From Pseudonocardia parietis (GTDB taxonomy: Bacteria; Actinomycetota; Actinomycetes; Mycobacteriales; Pseudonocardiaceae), in contig NZ_JAGINU010000001.1 in NCBI RefSeq assembly GCF_017876315.1, positions 3,286,001 to 3,350,000 on the forward strand: 64,000 nucleotides of DNA. The letters are read 5' to 3'. The notes below the pieces were generated by a model that saw nothing but the letters and a program-made list of their open reading frames with translations, was not told the DNA's origin and did no database searches. The translations under genes and the position numbers were made by a program. This document shows positions 51,203 through 60,674 of this stretch, in pieces. The first letter of the stretch is position 1. Each line of letters opens with the position of its first letter.

Positions 51203-51253
51203 GAACTCCTGGTAGCCGGACGGTTGTCTACGCCAGCCGGCCACCAGGAGTTC
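51203..51253 (+). promoter_or_regulatory. Hairpin at the transposase start, copy A
   Basis: GAACTCCTGGTAGCCGG (51203-51219) and CCGGCCACCAGGAGTTC (51237-51253) give 17-bp arms with one mismatch and a 17-nt loop, ending 2 nt before the GTG at 51256. It can fold in any transcript reading in from outside and would hide the start. Hairpins of this kind in IS10 and IS50 suppress transposase made from read-through RNA. The mirror copy is at 58290-58340. Confidence 0.6.
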
Positions 51254-51255
51254 GT

Positions 51256-52131
51256 GTGTCATCCTCGCCTGTCTGCACGTGTCTGTCATGCCCGGCCCAC
51301 GATCGGGGCCAGGCCCCACCGTGCCCGGTGTACCCGTCCTCGTCGATCACCGACGCCCAGTGGGCGGTGCTCGAGCCGCTGCTGCCGCCACCGGGCAACA
51401 CCACGGGCCGGGGCGGGCGCCCGGAGAAACACCCCCGACGACTGGTCCTCGACGGCATCTTCTACCTGGTCCGCGGGGGCATCTCCTGGGCTCAGCTGCC
51501 CCACGACTTCCCTCCCTACCAAACCGTCTACGGCATCTTCACCCGCTGGAGCAGCCGCGGCACCTGGCAGCAGATCCACGACGCGCTGCGTGATCTGGTG
51601 CGCGTCTACGAAGGGCGCGACCCACTGCCCACCGCAGCGGTCATCGACTCCCAGTCGGTGCGCGGCGCAGACACCGTCCCCGGCAGCACTCGGGGCTACG
51701 ACGCAGGGAAGAAGGTCAACGGCCGCAAACGCCACATCGCCGTCGACACCGGCGGACTGCTACTCGCGGTCGTGGTCACCATCGCCGGCATCCAGGACCG
51801 CGACGCCGCGCACCGGCTGCTGATCGCCCTGACCAGCCGGTTCTCCACCATCAGCATGGTCTGGGCCGATGCCGGCTACGCCGGACGGCTACTCATCTGG
51901 GCCCGCAAGGTCATGTCGCTGACCGTCGAGGTGGTCAAACGCACCAACGACGTCAAAGGCTTCAAGGTCCTCCCACGCCGCTGGGTCGTCGAGCGCACCT
52001 TCGCCTGGATCAGCAAGTTCCGCCGCTGCGTACGGGACTACGAGACCCTCCCAGCCCACCACGAAGCCATGGTCCACATCACCATGATCATGACCATGTC
52101 ACGGCGGCTGGCCCGCACCGGAGACTGGTAA
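51256..52131 (+). CDS. IS5-family transposase, copy A
   Basis: 291 residues. ITDAQWAVLEPLLPPPGNTT is the DUF4096-type entry. DDE residues: Asp in PTAAVIDSQSVRGADT (near 134), Asp in ISMVWADAGYAGRLLI (near 203) and Glu in RRWVVERTFAWISKFRRCVR (near 248, in the Y/W-x-V-E-R motif). An N-terminal CTCLSCPAHDRGQAPPCPVY stretch adds a Cys cluster. Identical in translation to copy B. Confidence 0.95.
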   Translation: MSSSPVCTCLSCPAHDRGQAPPCPVYPSSSITDAQWAVLEPLLPPPGNTTGRGGRPEKHPRRLVLDGIFYLVRGGISWAQLPHDFPPYQTVYGIFTRWSSRGTWQQIHDALRDLVRVYEGRDPLPTAAVIDSQSVRGADTVPGSTRGYDAGKKVNGRKRHIAVDTGGLLLAVVVTIAGIQDRDAAHRLLIALTSRFSTISMVWADAGYAGRLLIWARKVMSLTVEVVKRTNDVKGFKVLPRRWVVERTFAWISKFRRCVRDYETLPAHHEAMVHITMIMTMSRRLARTGDW

Positions 52132-52224
52132 CGCCAGTTTCAAAATGCTCTCTCAGTGGAAACGACGGTCGAACGCAGTGCCCTGCGGGCGGCGCTGTCG
52201 ATGTGGTCGGCGCTGCCCGGTGCG

Positions 52225-52711
52225 CTAGATGTCTCGGTTGTCGTGCGCGATGTCGGTGAGACCTGCCTGGTAGGCGAGCAGCGCCGCGCGGACCCGGTTG
52301 GTGACGCCGAGGTCGCGCATCAGGCCGCTGACGTATTGCTTGACGGTGCCCTCTGTCAGGTGCAGCTGTCGGGCGATGTCGTGGTTGGAGGCTCCGTGTC
52401 CGAGCGCTGCGAGGACCTCGCGCTGCCGGTCGCTCAGGGGCGCGATGGCGTCGGCCGCCGCCAGGCGGTCGCGCAGGCGTGTTCCGGATTCGCGGCGGGC
52501 GAGCCAACGCCCGACCGTGGGGGGAGAACCAGGCTCCCCCTGCCGCCAGGGCTCGGGTCCGGTCGAGTAGGTGCTGTGGGTCGTCGGATTTCAGCAGGAA
52601 TCCGAGCGCACCGCTGCCGATCGCCGCGGCGACGATCCGGCCGGCGGCGAAGCAGACGCGGTGGACGTCTCGCGGGCGAAGAAGCTGACCGACACCTCGT
52701 GATGTCGACAC
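52225..52711 (-). pseudogene. NarL/LuxR response regulator, truncated and frameshifted
   Basis: The end of a receiver domain (GRIVAAAIGSGALGFLLKSD, with the conserved Lys) is followed by RALAAGGAWFSP. A six-C run near 52524 then carries one base too many, and the linker and HTH continue in another frame: LSDRQREVLAALGHGASNHD, IARQLHLTEGTVKQYVSGLM and RDLGVTNRVRAALLAYQAG. The receiver lacks its first ~70 residues including the phosphorylated Asp. It is paired with the histidine kinase remnant to its right. Confidence 0.8.
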
Positions 52712-54016
52712 TCAGCACCCGGTGGTGTGGGCAGCGAGTCGCGGGGCCTCCATTATCTCCACCGGCGGAAGGACCCGTTCGGACTCTGCCCGGGTCTGTC
52801 CGACCCGGATCGGATCCACGTCGGCGTGCGGGAGCACGGACAGGACGGTTATGGCCACGAACACCGTCGCAAGTAGGGCGAGCGTCGCCGCGAACACTCC
52901 CACCGGAACCCAGAGGGCGACCCGCTGCGCGCGCCTGTGCCGTCGTGCACCGGCGCGGCGGTGTTCGTCCACGTCGGCCGGGGGAGTGACGAGCCCGTTC
53001 GGAACAGTCCGTCGCGCATCGGCCGGTATACACACCTGGAGACTGAAGGTCCCCCCGAGGGCCGACGTGGTTAGCCAGCCACCGAGGAGGTCGATCCGGT
53101 ATCGCAGGCCCGCCAATCCTCAACCGGTACCGCGATCCTGCGGTGTCGCCACGTCGCTCCCGTCCGGATCCGCGCCCGGACCGGTGCCGGTGGGGTTGTC
53201 GATCCGGATGATCACGTCGCCGTCCTGATGGTGTGCGGTGACGCGGGCGTCCGGCGCGCAGGCGCGTCGGAGCGAGTTTGTCAGGCCCTCCCGGATCACC
53301 CGGAGCGCGGCGGCGCGGGCGTCGTCACTGAGCCCGCCCGTGAGGTCGTCGTCGATGTCGGCGGTGACAGCGAGTCCCGCGGAACGGGCTCCCACCAGCA
53401 GGTCCTCGATGGTGGCCCCGTCGATGCCGGCCGCCGAGGAACCATCGGGACAAGCGAGCAGGTCCACCGTCTGCCCCGGTTCGGCCGTCGCGTCGGCCGC
53501 GGCCGAACGGATCGCTCGCAGTCCGTCCCGGACATCGTCGGCCAGGGCGGGATCGAGTGACAGGCGCCCAGCCTGCACGGCGATCAGGGCGATCCGATGC
53601 CCGAGCGCGTCGTGGATCTCGGCGGCCATCGCCGCCCGTTCCTCGACGACCGCGCGGTGCACCGCGACGGCCCGCAGGCGGTCCTGCGCCTCCGCGAGCT
53701 GCCAGCCGGCGTCGGTGTACTCCTGGCGCCGGCGGGTGGTCGTTGCGACGAGCACCGGAACGAGCAGGCACAGCGCCATCACCGCTGTGCCAGCGATCGA
53801 CGCCGCCGACGACGCCCAGATCGCACCGATGACCGCGGCGACGGTCCACTGCACCGCGACCAGGACCCCCGCCAGGCCCGCGACCCGGCCCGTCCGCCAG
53901 CCGCACCGGACGAGCACCGGCCCGGTCAGCAGGCAGGCGATGATCACCACAAGCTGACCACCTGGGAGAAGGACCGGCTGTACACCGGCGATGCCGACGA
54001 GCACCAGAGCGATCAC
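52712..54016 (-). pseudogene. NarL-type sensor histidine kinase with in-frame nonsense codon
   Basis: Membrane helices (LVVIIACLLTGPVLVRCGWR to GTAVMALCLLVPVLVATTTR), dimerisation box with phospho-His in AAEIHDALGHRIALIAVQAG (near 139) and an N box in VIREGLTNSLRRACAPDARV. The G box GTG is followed by TGA (53122-53120) where the family has Arg (GTGRGLAGLR), so CGA to TGA is the simplest cause. The same frame then continues GLAGLRYRIDLLGGWLTTSA to QVCIPAD and a tail with a membrane helix and HADVDPIRVGQTRAESERVL. Without the end of the G box the kinase is inactive. Confidence 0.82.
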
Positions 54017-54030
54017 GGCGCCGCCGCCGC

Positions 54031-54132
54031 GGCGGAGTCGGTCATCGGCTTCGGCGCCGTCATCCCCGGTGAGACCGTGCTCGTCGTCGCCGCGATCGCC
54101 TTGGCCGACACCCCGTGGCTTCTTCTTCAGTT
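54031..54132 (+). pseudogene. DedA-like membrane protein fragment
   Basis: AAESVIGFGAVIPGETVLVV then AAIALADTPWLLLQ, 34 codons similar to the first re-entrant helix of actinobacterial DedA proteins (x-G-x-x-x-P-G-E-T). It lies directly upstream of the kinase remnant on the other strand. No start or rest of the gene remains. Confidence 0.5.
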
Positions 54133-54267
54133 ATGCGTCGGGTCTGACCTGGAGGTGCGGGCGAGGAGCCGGCCGCCGGGCCGGACGACGATCGTCGAAT
54201 ATCGGGGGACCGGACATCGACAGACGTCCATAGAGGTGGTTGGTGTGCTCCGGCATCGTTCGGAACC

Positions 54268-54744
54268 ATGCCGAACGCTCGCGGTGCATCGGGGGCCTCA
54301 CTGCCGTCGGATTTCCCGGACAGCATCGCTGAGCTGTTCGAGGCCCACGGATGGCCGCGCCTGGTCGGACGGGTCCTGGCGGAGCTGATGCTCGCCGAGC
54401 CGCCGTTCCTGTCCACCGTGCAGCTGTGCGACCGCCTCGGGACGAGCAAGGGGCACCTGTCCAGCGCGATCACGGTCCTCAAGGCCATGGGCATGATCGA
54501 GCGCTACGGTGTCGCCGGCAGCCGCCGGCACCACTATCGCCTGACCCCGGACGCGTTCGTCCGCGCCATGCACGCCGCGGCGCGGCCGTCCCGCACGCTC
54601 GCCGAGCTCGCGGACCAGGCACTCGGGGACGTGCCGGCCGGCTCGCGCACCCACGACGAGCTGACGCGGATGCGCGACTTCTACCGGTTCCTCGCCCAGC
54701 GGTTCCCGGAGCTCGTGGCCGAGTTCGAGGCGCAGTCGCGATGA
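54268..54744 (+). CDS. MarR/GbsR-type transcriptional regulator
   Basis: 158 residues. FEAHGWPRLVGRVLAELMLA, LSTVQLCDRLGTSKGHLSSA, ITVLKAMGMIERYGVAGSRR and HHYRLTPDAFVRAM form the winged helix of the GbsR-like branch. Downstream helices close with DFYRFLAQRFPELVAEFEAQ. It stands 34 nt before the S9 peptidase gene on the same strand and is likely to control it. Confidence 0.88.
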   Translation: MPNARGASGASLPSDFPDSIAELFEAHGWPRLVGRVLAELMLAEPPFLSTVQLCDRLGTSKGHLSSAITVLKAMGMIERYGVAGSRRHHYRLTPDAFVRAMHAAARPSRTLAELADQALGDVPAGSRTHDELTRMRDFYRFLAQRFPELVAEFEAQSR

Positions 54745-54778
54745 CCACCCCGTACGCCCACACCAGCAGGAGGCTGCC

Positions 54779-57000
54779 ATGCCCACCGGTCACTCCGGGT
54801 TCGACCGTTCTACGACGGTCTCCACGACCTCGTCACCGGCGGCACCATCGTTCCCGCCTGGTCCCCGGACGGAAGGTCGCTCGCCTTCCTCGACGGCCCC
54901 GCCGAGGACCGGAGCGGCTGGGTCGTCGACCTCGCCACCGGCGACAAGGCACCGTTGACCGAGGATGTGCAGGTCCTGCGTGAGCGGGTCGGTGAGGCGA
55001 CCGGGCAGACCCCGGCGGGGCGGGGGCTGCCGTTCGACCACGTCGGGTTCGTCGCGCCGCGCCTGCTCGCCACCGCCGTCGGCTCGACCCGGGTGACGCT
55101 CCACCTGGACACCGGCGCGGTCACCGCAGTGCCCGCCGAGCATCCGATGGACACCGCCTTCGGGCTGTCGGAGTCGGCCCGCCGGGCACCGCGGGAGTTC
55201 CTGCGCACCATGCCGCTGGCCGATCCGCAGAAAACGCGCGAGCTCGCTTCGCCGGACGGTGACCTGCTCGTCTCCACGGTCGAGGGCAACATCGTGCTGC
55301 GCTCGGCCGCCGACGGCCGACCGGTGCCGCTGACCACCGACGGCTGTCCGGAGCACGAGTACCGCTTCGACCTCGTCGACCCGGCGCTGGCCAGCATGGG
55401 CATGGCGTTCCCGGTGTGCAACTGGTCCCCGGACGGCGCCCGGCTCGCGGTCCACCGGGTCGACAACCGCGGCGTTCATGCCGCGCCCCAGGTGCACTAC
55501 CTCAAGCGTGAGGACGAGCTGGTGCACCGTTACCACGCCCAGGCCGGTGGACCGCTGGAGCGCTGCACGCTGCACGTGCTCGACGTCTACGGGCGGCCCG
55601 AGGTCGAGCTCGACCTCGGCGACACCACCGACACCTACCCGGTACATGCCGCCTGGCTGCCCGACGGTTCACAACTGGTGGTGTTCGTGCTGCGCCGCGA
55701 CTGCCGCCGGCTCGACGTCCTGCTCGCCGACGCCGCGACCGGCGCGACCCGGCCGATGTTCAGCGAGGAGAGCGAGAGCTTCGTCCGGATCCACCACGAC
55801 GTCTACTTCGGCCGCAAGCTCGGGGTCTTCCCGACCCCGGACAGCACCGGGCTGCTACACCTGTCCGAACGCTCCGGCTGGAAGCACCTGTACCTCTACG
55901 ACCTCGAGGGCAGGCTGGTCCGGCAGCTGACCGACGGCCAGTGGCCGGTCGACTACGTGCACCGCGTCGACGACGAGTACGCCTATCTCACCGCGCACCT
56001 GGACCAGGATCGCCCCTACGACGTGCACCTGGCCCGGGTGCCGCTGGCCGGCGGCCCGGTGCAGCGGCTGTCCGAGCAGCCGGGTGTGCACTCCGTGGTG
56101 TTCGCGCCGAGCGGCGAGGCTCTCGTGGACACCTGGTCGACCCCCGCGGAAGGACCGCGCAGCGTGTTGCGCCGCGCCGATGGCTCGCTGCTCTGCGAGC
56201 TCTCCACCGCCGACACCTCACGGCTGGACTGGACCCCGCCACAGCAGTTCACGGTGACGGCCGCCGACAGCGAGACCGAGCTCTGGGGGGTGATGTTCTT
56301 TCCCGCGGACTTCGACGAGTCCAGGCAGTATCCGCTCGTCGAACACGTCTACGGCGGCCCGCAGCTCGCCGCCGGTCCGCACTCGTTCATGGGGCTTTTC
56401 TCCAGGGTCGCGCACGCACTGGCCCAACTCGGCCACGTCACGTTCGTGATCGACGGGCGCGGCACGCCGGAGCGGTCGAAGGCATTCCACGACGTGGTCC
56501 TTCGCGATTGGACGGCAGGTCTCGTGCCCGACCACGCCGCCGCCGTCGAGCAGCTCAAGCGGCGCCACGCGTTCCTGTCCGACGCGAAGGTCGGGGTGGT
56601 CGGGCACAGCTGGGGCGGGTACTCGGCGTTCCGCCTCGCCGCCGAACGGCCCGACGTCTACGCCGCTGCGGTCTCCTCCGCGCCGGGTTTCGACCCGTAC
56701 TCGTCGGTGCTCTACGAATGCTATCTGGGTTTCCCCCAGACCGATCGCGACGCCTACCGGAATGCCGACTCCTACCGGGTCGCCGACCGGCTGGAATCGG
56801 CGTTCCTGCTGGCCTGCGGCACCTCCGACCATGCGACCTGGACCGACAGCGTGAAGATGAGTGAGGCACTCATCCGCGCCGGCAAGCCACACGAATTCGT
56901 GGTGATGCCCGAGCAGTACCACGGATTCGGCAGCGTGCACGACTCGTATCTCTGGCGCAAGGTCTCCGGATTCCTCCGCGCCCACCTGGAGGAGAAGTGA
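54779..57000 (+). CDS. S9 family peptidase, DPP IV-like, frameshift near the start
   Basis: The best start is ATG 54779 behind AGCAGGAGGCTGCC, reading MPTGHSGFDR. One base is then missing after about 54807; the natural continuation FYDGLHDLVTGGTIVPAWSP is in the next frame and stays open to the end (681 codons from TTG 54955). The propeller is followed by the catalytic domain: LVEHVYGGPQLAAGPHSFMG, VIDGRGTPERSKAFHDVVLR, Ser in VVGHSWGGYSAFRLAAER (near 620), Asp in CGTSDHATWTD and His in MPEQYHGFGSVHD. Full length would be about 740. A GTGA overlap couples it to the SCP2-like remnant. A late TTG start or a sequencing error are alternatives. Confidence 0.85.
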
Positions 57001-57390
57001 GCACCGTGCGATTCATGTCGCCCGAACACATCGCAGCGATGAACGCGCTCTTGGAGGACGCCCCCGCGGTCCGCGCGGAGTGCGCCCGGCTGCCCCGGCC
57101 CCGGGTCGTGTCCTACGCGTTGACCGATGGCCCCGACGGCCAGGTCGTGCACTGGACGATGACCTTCTCCGACACGATCCGGTTCTCGCTGGAGAAGGCC
57201 TCCGCCCCCGACGTGCGCTTCGTCGGGGACTGGGCCCGCATGATCCGGGCAACGAGCGCCGGCCGGGACGGCACGCAGGTCGACCCGGGGTCTCGATGGA
57301 CGGCGACGAAGCAGTGCTCGCCGAGATCGAGACGGCGTTCGAGACGCCCGCGGCGTCGCGGCCGTGCCGGTGGAGTTCCATTCTCTCTGA
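56997..57390 (+). pseudogene. SCP2/sterol-carrier-like protein, frameshifted
   Basis: GTG 56997 reads VSTVRFMSPEHIAAMNALLE, YALTDGPDGQVVHWTMTFSD, VRFVGDWARMIRATSAGRDG and TQVDPG, as in small SCP2-fold proteins. At GACCCGGGGTCTCG near 57285 one G seems lost; the next frame continues VSMDGDEAVLAEIETAFETP, and a second shift near 57355 gives AVPVEFHSL and stop TGA 57388-57390. That stop is exactly the 3-bp duplication at the edge of IS5 copy B, so the IS landed just behind the gene and did not cut it. Confidence 0.65.
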
Positions 57391-57411
57391 GAGAGCATTT
57401 TGAAACTGGCG

Positions 57412-58287
57412 TTACCAGTCTCCGGTGCGGGCCAGCCGCCGTGACATGGTCATGATCATGGTGATGTGGACCATGGCTTCGTGGTGGGCTGGGAGGGTCT
57501 CGTAGTCCCGTACGCAGCGGCGGAACTTGCTGATCCAGGCGAAGGTGCGCTCGACGACCCAGCGGCGTGGGAGGACCTTGAAGCCTTTGACGTCGTTGGT
57601 GCGTTTGACCACCTCGACGGTCAGCGACATGACCTTGCGGGCCCAGATGAGTAGCCGTCCGGCGTAGCCGGCATCGGCCCAGACCATGCTGATGGTGGAG
57701 AACCGGCTGGTCAGGGCGATCAGCAGCCGGTGCGCGGCGTCGCGGTCCTGGATGCCGGCGATGGTGACCACGACCGCGAGTAGCAGTCCGCCGGTGTCGA
57801 CGGCGATGTGGCGTTTGCGGCCGTTGACCTTCTTCCCTGCGTCGTAGCCCCGAGTGCTGCCGGGGACGGTGTCTGCGCCGCGCACCGACTGGGAGTCGAT
57901 GACCGCTGCGGTGGGCAGTGGGTCGCGCCCTTCGTAGACGCGCACCAGATCACGCAGCGCGTCGTGGATCTGCTGCCAGGTGCCGCGGCTGCTCCAGCGG
58001 GTGAAGATGCCGTAGACGGTTTGGTAGGGAGGGAAGTCGTGGGGCAGCTGAGCCCAGGAGATGCCCCCGCGGACCAGGTAGAAGATGCCGTCGAGGACCA
58101 GTCGTCGGGGGTGTTTCTCCGGGCGCCCGCCCCGGCCCGTGGTGTTGCCCGGTGGCGGCAGCAGCGGCTCGAGCACCGCCCACTGGGCGTCGGTGATCGA
58201 CGAGGACGGGTACACCGGGCACGGTGGGGCCTGGCCCCGATCGTGGGCCGGGCATGACAGACACGTGCAGACAGGCGAGGATGACAC
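57412..58287 (-). CDS. IS5-family transposase, copy B
   Basis: 291 residues, the same protein as copy A with all three DDE residues, the Cys-rich N-terminus and the same start GTG right behind the hairpin. Two identical copies suggest a recent and possibly still active element. Confidence 0.95.
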   Translation of the reverse strand: MSSSPVCTCLSCPAHDRGQAPPCPVYPSSSITDAQWAVLEPLLPPPGNTTGRGGRPEKHPRRLVLDGIFYLVRGGISWAQLPHDFPPYQTVYGIFTRWSSRGTWQQIHDALRDLVRVYEGRDPLPTAAVIDSQSVRGADTVPGSTRGYDAGKKVNGRKRHIAVDTGGLLLAVVVTIAGIQDRDAAHRLLIALTSRFSTISMVWADAGYAGRLLIWARKVMSLTVEVVKRTNDVKGFKVLPRRWVVERTFAWISKFRRCVRDYETLPAHHEAMVHITMIMTMSRRLARTGDW

Positions 58288-58289
58288 AC

Positions 58290-58340
58290 GAACTCCTGGT
58301 GGCCGGCTGGCGTAGACAACCGTCCGGCTACCAGGAGTTC
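58290..58340 (-). promoter_or_regulatory. Hairpin at the transposase start, copy B
   Basis: Mirror of 51203-51253: 17-bp arms with one mismatch and a 17-nt loop, ending 2 nt before the start codon of the transposase. Confidence 0.6.
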
Positions 58341-58450
58341 ACTCATGATTGGACCAGGCTCGCCGATCATCCGGCCCGACGTGATCAACTCGAGTCTGAA
58401 GATCGAGTTTCAAACTGCTCTCTGAGTGGTGCCGGGGAGTCGGCCTACCT

Positions 58451-58525
58451 GTCGACGAGCTGTTCAGCCACGCGCACTTCGTCAGCGTCACGCGGCCGGG
58501 ATACGAGCTGGCCGACGGCCACTGC
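58451..58525 (+). pseudogene. nadD (nicotinate-nucleotide adenylyltransferase) fragment
   Basis: VDELFSHAHFVSVTRPGYEL then ADGHC, matching the NadD block around AHFV-x-VTRPG. Only about 25 codons remain, beginning 26 nt from copy B. The rest of the 343-nt gap to 58766 holds no gene. Confidence 0.55.
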
Positions 58526-58765
58526 GGCACCGGTAACGACTCCAGGAGTCGATGCAGCGTCGTCCTTTGGTCGGACGGTTCGAGCCCGTCGTCGGATCCG
58601 CGGGACCAGATGGACGTCCTACCTTCGCAGCAACCCTGGCTCCCCGGACGAGTGAACGCAGCTGGCACCACCTGATCAGGGGTTGAGGGTGCCGCGACGG
58701 CACGTTGTCTGTTGGCTCCTGCATCAGTGATCAAGATCGGCCACGACCCGAACGGAAGAGGAAGC

Positions 58766-60328
58766 GTGCAGCGACGAAGCATCCGGATGACGCTCGCAGC
58801 GGTGGGACTGCCACTGCTGCTGGCGACGGCATGCGCCCAGCCGGCCCCGGCCGGGGAACCCCAGGCGTCGGCGCCACCGGCGCCGGACCTGACGCAGTTC
58901 CACGACCAGCAGCTCGCCTTCGAGCCGTGCGCCCCGTACGCGACGACCGCGGCCGACGAGGCGCTGTTCGCGAACGAACGGCTCGAATGCTCCCGGCTCC
59001 AGGTCCCGCTGGACTACGCCGATCCCGAGGGGCCGCGCGCCGAGATCGCGGTGATGCGGATGAGGGCCAAGGGCGAGCGGATCGGCTCGCTGGTGACCAA
59101 CCCGGGCGGACCCGGCGGTTCGGGGCTGAACCAGGTCGCCACGTCGGGCCCGGGCTGGGACGAAATGCCGATCGCGGAACGGTTCGACATCGTCTCGTTC
59201 GACCCTCGCGGGGTGGGTGCCACCACCCCCCAGGTGGACTGCTTCACCGACGCCGAGGACGACCGCGGCGAGGGCTTCAACGGCACCCTCGTCCCCGAGG
59301 ACGTCGTCGACGAGCAGACCGCCCGGACGATCGCGCAGCGCTGCGCCGACAGCGTGGGCGGCGAGCAGGCGCTGGTCAACATCGGCACCCGCGACACCGT
59401 CCAGGACCTGGACGTGCTGCGCGTGGCACTGGGCGACGAGCAGCTCAACTTCCTCGGCTACAGCTACGGCACCGAGCTCGGCGCCGTCTACGCCGAGACG
59501 TTCCCGCACAACCTGCGGGCCATGCTGCTCGACGGCGCCGTCGACCCCGAACTTTCCGGTGCGGAGTTCACGGTGTCCCAGGCCGCGGGGAGCCAGGGGG
59601 CGTTCGACGCGATGGCCGCGCAGTGCACGAGCGCTCCCGATTGCCCGCTGGGCAGCGACCCGGCCCGGGCGGTCGAGGCCTACCACGCGCTCCTGCGTCC
59701 ACTGCAGGACAACCCCCTGCCCACGACCGACGGGCGCGGCCTGAGCTACGAGAGCGCTGCGACCGGTGTGTTCGCCGGGCTGTACTCCGAGGCCACGTGG
59801 CCGATCGTCCTGCGGGGACTGTCGGAGGTGGCGGACGGGCGCGGCGACATCCTGCTGGCGCTGCACGACCTGTACGCCCAGCGCGGTCCCGACGGCCGCC
59901 ACGGCAGCCTCATCGAGGCGTTCCGCTCGATCCGGTGCATGGACTGGGACCGGCGCACCCCGGCCGAGCAGGCGGACCAGCTCCGCGAGGTCCGCGAGGC
60001 CGCCCCGATCATGGACGACGGCACCCCGATCACCGAGAGCGTCCACGAGTGCGCGGCCTGGCCGGAGCCGCCGAGCCGGACCGGGCCGTTCGTCACCGGC
60101 GACGTCGACGTGCCGCCGATCCTGGTCACGTCGGTCACCGGTGACCCGACGACACCCCACCAGGGCGGCATCAACCTGGCCCGGACCCTCGGCGGAACGC
60201 TGCTGACCGTGGACGGGGCTCAGCACGGGATCGCCCTGTTCGGCCAGAGCCCGTGCGTCGATCAGATCGCGACCGACTACCTGGTCGACCTGACGCTGCC
60301 GCCTGCCGACGCCCGCTGCTCCCTGTAG
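58766..60328 (+). CDS. Secreted TAP-like alpha/beta hydrolase (lipoprotein)
   Basis: 520 residues. The signal peptide VQRRSIRMTLAAVGLPLLLA ends in lipobox LATAC (Cys near 24), so it is a membrane-anchored exported enzyme. NPGGPGGSGLNQVATSG is the oxyanion loop, Ser is in NFLGYSYGTELGAVYAE (near 235), and the C-terminal TAP-like domain carries Asp in VTGDPTTPH and His in DGAQHGIALFG. SlpD/E and Tap relatives remove tripeptides from protein N-termini. GTG 58766 follows GGAAGAGGAAGC. Confidence 0.92.
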   Translation: MQRRSIRMTLAAVGLPLLLATACAQPAPAGEPQASAPPAPDLTQFHDQQLAFEPCAPYATTAADEALFANERLECSRLQVPLDYADPEGPRAEIAVMRMRAKGERIGSLVTNPGGPGGSGLNQVATSGPGWDEMPIAERFDIVSFDPRGVGATTPQVDCFTDAEDDRGEGFNGTLVPEDVVDEQTARTIAQRCADSVGGEQALVNIGTRDTVQDLDVLRVALGDEQLNFLGYSYGTELGAVYAETFPHNLRAMLLDGAVDPELSGAEFTVSQAAGSQGAFDAMAAQCTSAPDCPLGSDPARAVEAYHALLRPLQDNPLPTTDGRGLSYESAATGVFAGLYSEATWPIVLRGLSEVADGRGDILLALHDLYAQRGPDGRHGSLIEAFRSIRCMDWDRRTPAEQADQLREVREAAPIMDDGTPITESVHECAAWPEPPSRTGPFVTGDVDVPPILVTSVTGDPTTPHQGGINLARTLGGTLLTVDGAQHGIALFGQSPCVDQIATDYLVDLTLPPADARCSL

Positions 60329-60674
60329 CCGCCGGACCGCTCGGTGGAGAGCAGGAACGGGTCGCGGGGCGCGGCGCCCACCGCCTCGCCCTCGTCTCCG
60401 GTGCGCCCGGTCGACCCACGTGCGGAAAGCGTTGACGTCCGGCGCGCGGACGTCGAGCCGGACCGAGTCGACCACGAGTGCGGAGTCATGCGGCTCCCAC
60501 CGCTGCCGGCCGAGCGGAGAGGCGCCCTCCGCCGGATCCACGGCGGCGGAGTTCCTACTGCTGCGATTCGACCACACGGTGCCGCCGGAGGTGTCGGGTT
60601 ACGGCGTCGCAAGTCCAGCGCCTCCCGCGGCGGCATTCGGGACGAGAACGACACCACCCAAAGTACATCCACTT
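60329..60674. other. Interval with a possible decayed minus-strand gene
   Basis: No intact gene in 346 nt. On the minus strand, HDSALVVDSVRLDVRAPDVN then AFRTWVD, and in another frame GEAVGAAPRDPFLLSTERSG, together look like a short frame-broken protein. The family is not recognised. Confidence 0.3.

Larger units (their letters stand above)
51121..52152 (+). mobile_element. IS5-family insertion sequence, copy A
   Basis: 1,032 bp. Ends GAGAGCAGTTTGAAACT (left) and, inverted, GAGAGCATTTTGAAACT (right), 16 of 17 identical. Flanked by 3-bp TCA duplications (51118-51120 and 52153-52155), fitting the TNA target of several IS5 subgroups. One intact transposase gene. A same-length inverted copy is at 57391-58422. 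Confidence 0.93.
57391..58422 (-). mobile_element. IS5-family insertion sequence, copy B (inverted)
   Basis: 1,032 bp, same termini as copy A in opposite orientation. Flanked by TGA duplications (57388-57390 and 58423-58425). The encoded transposases are identical over 291 residues. With copy A it brackets 5.2 kb. Confidence 0.93.

Noticed and set aside
51121..58422. Composite transposon formed by the two IS5 copies
   Set aside because: Each copy has its own target duplication, the cargo has no typical passenger genes, and most of it is decayed. Not excluded, but unsupported.
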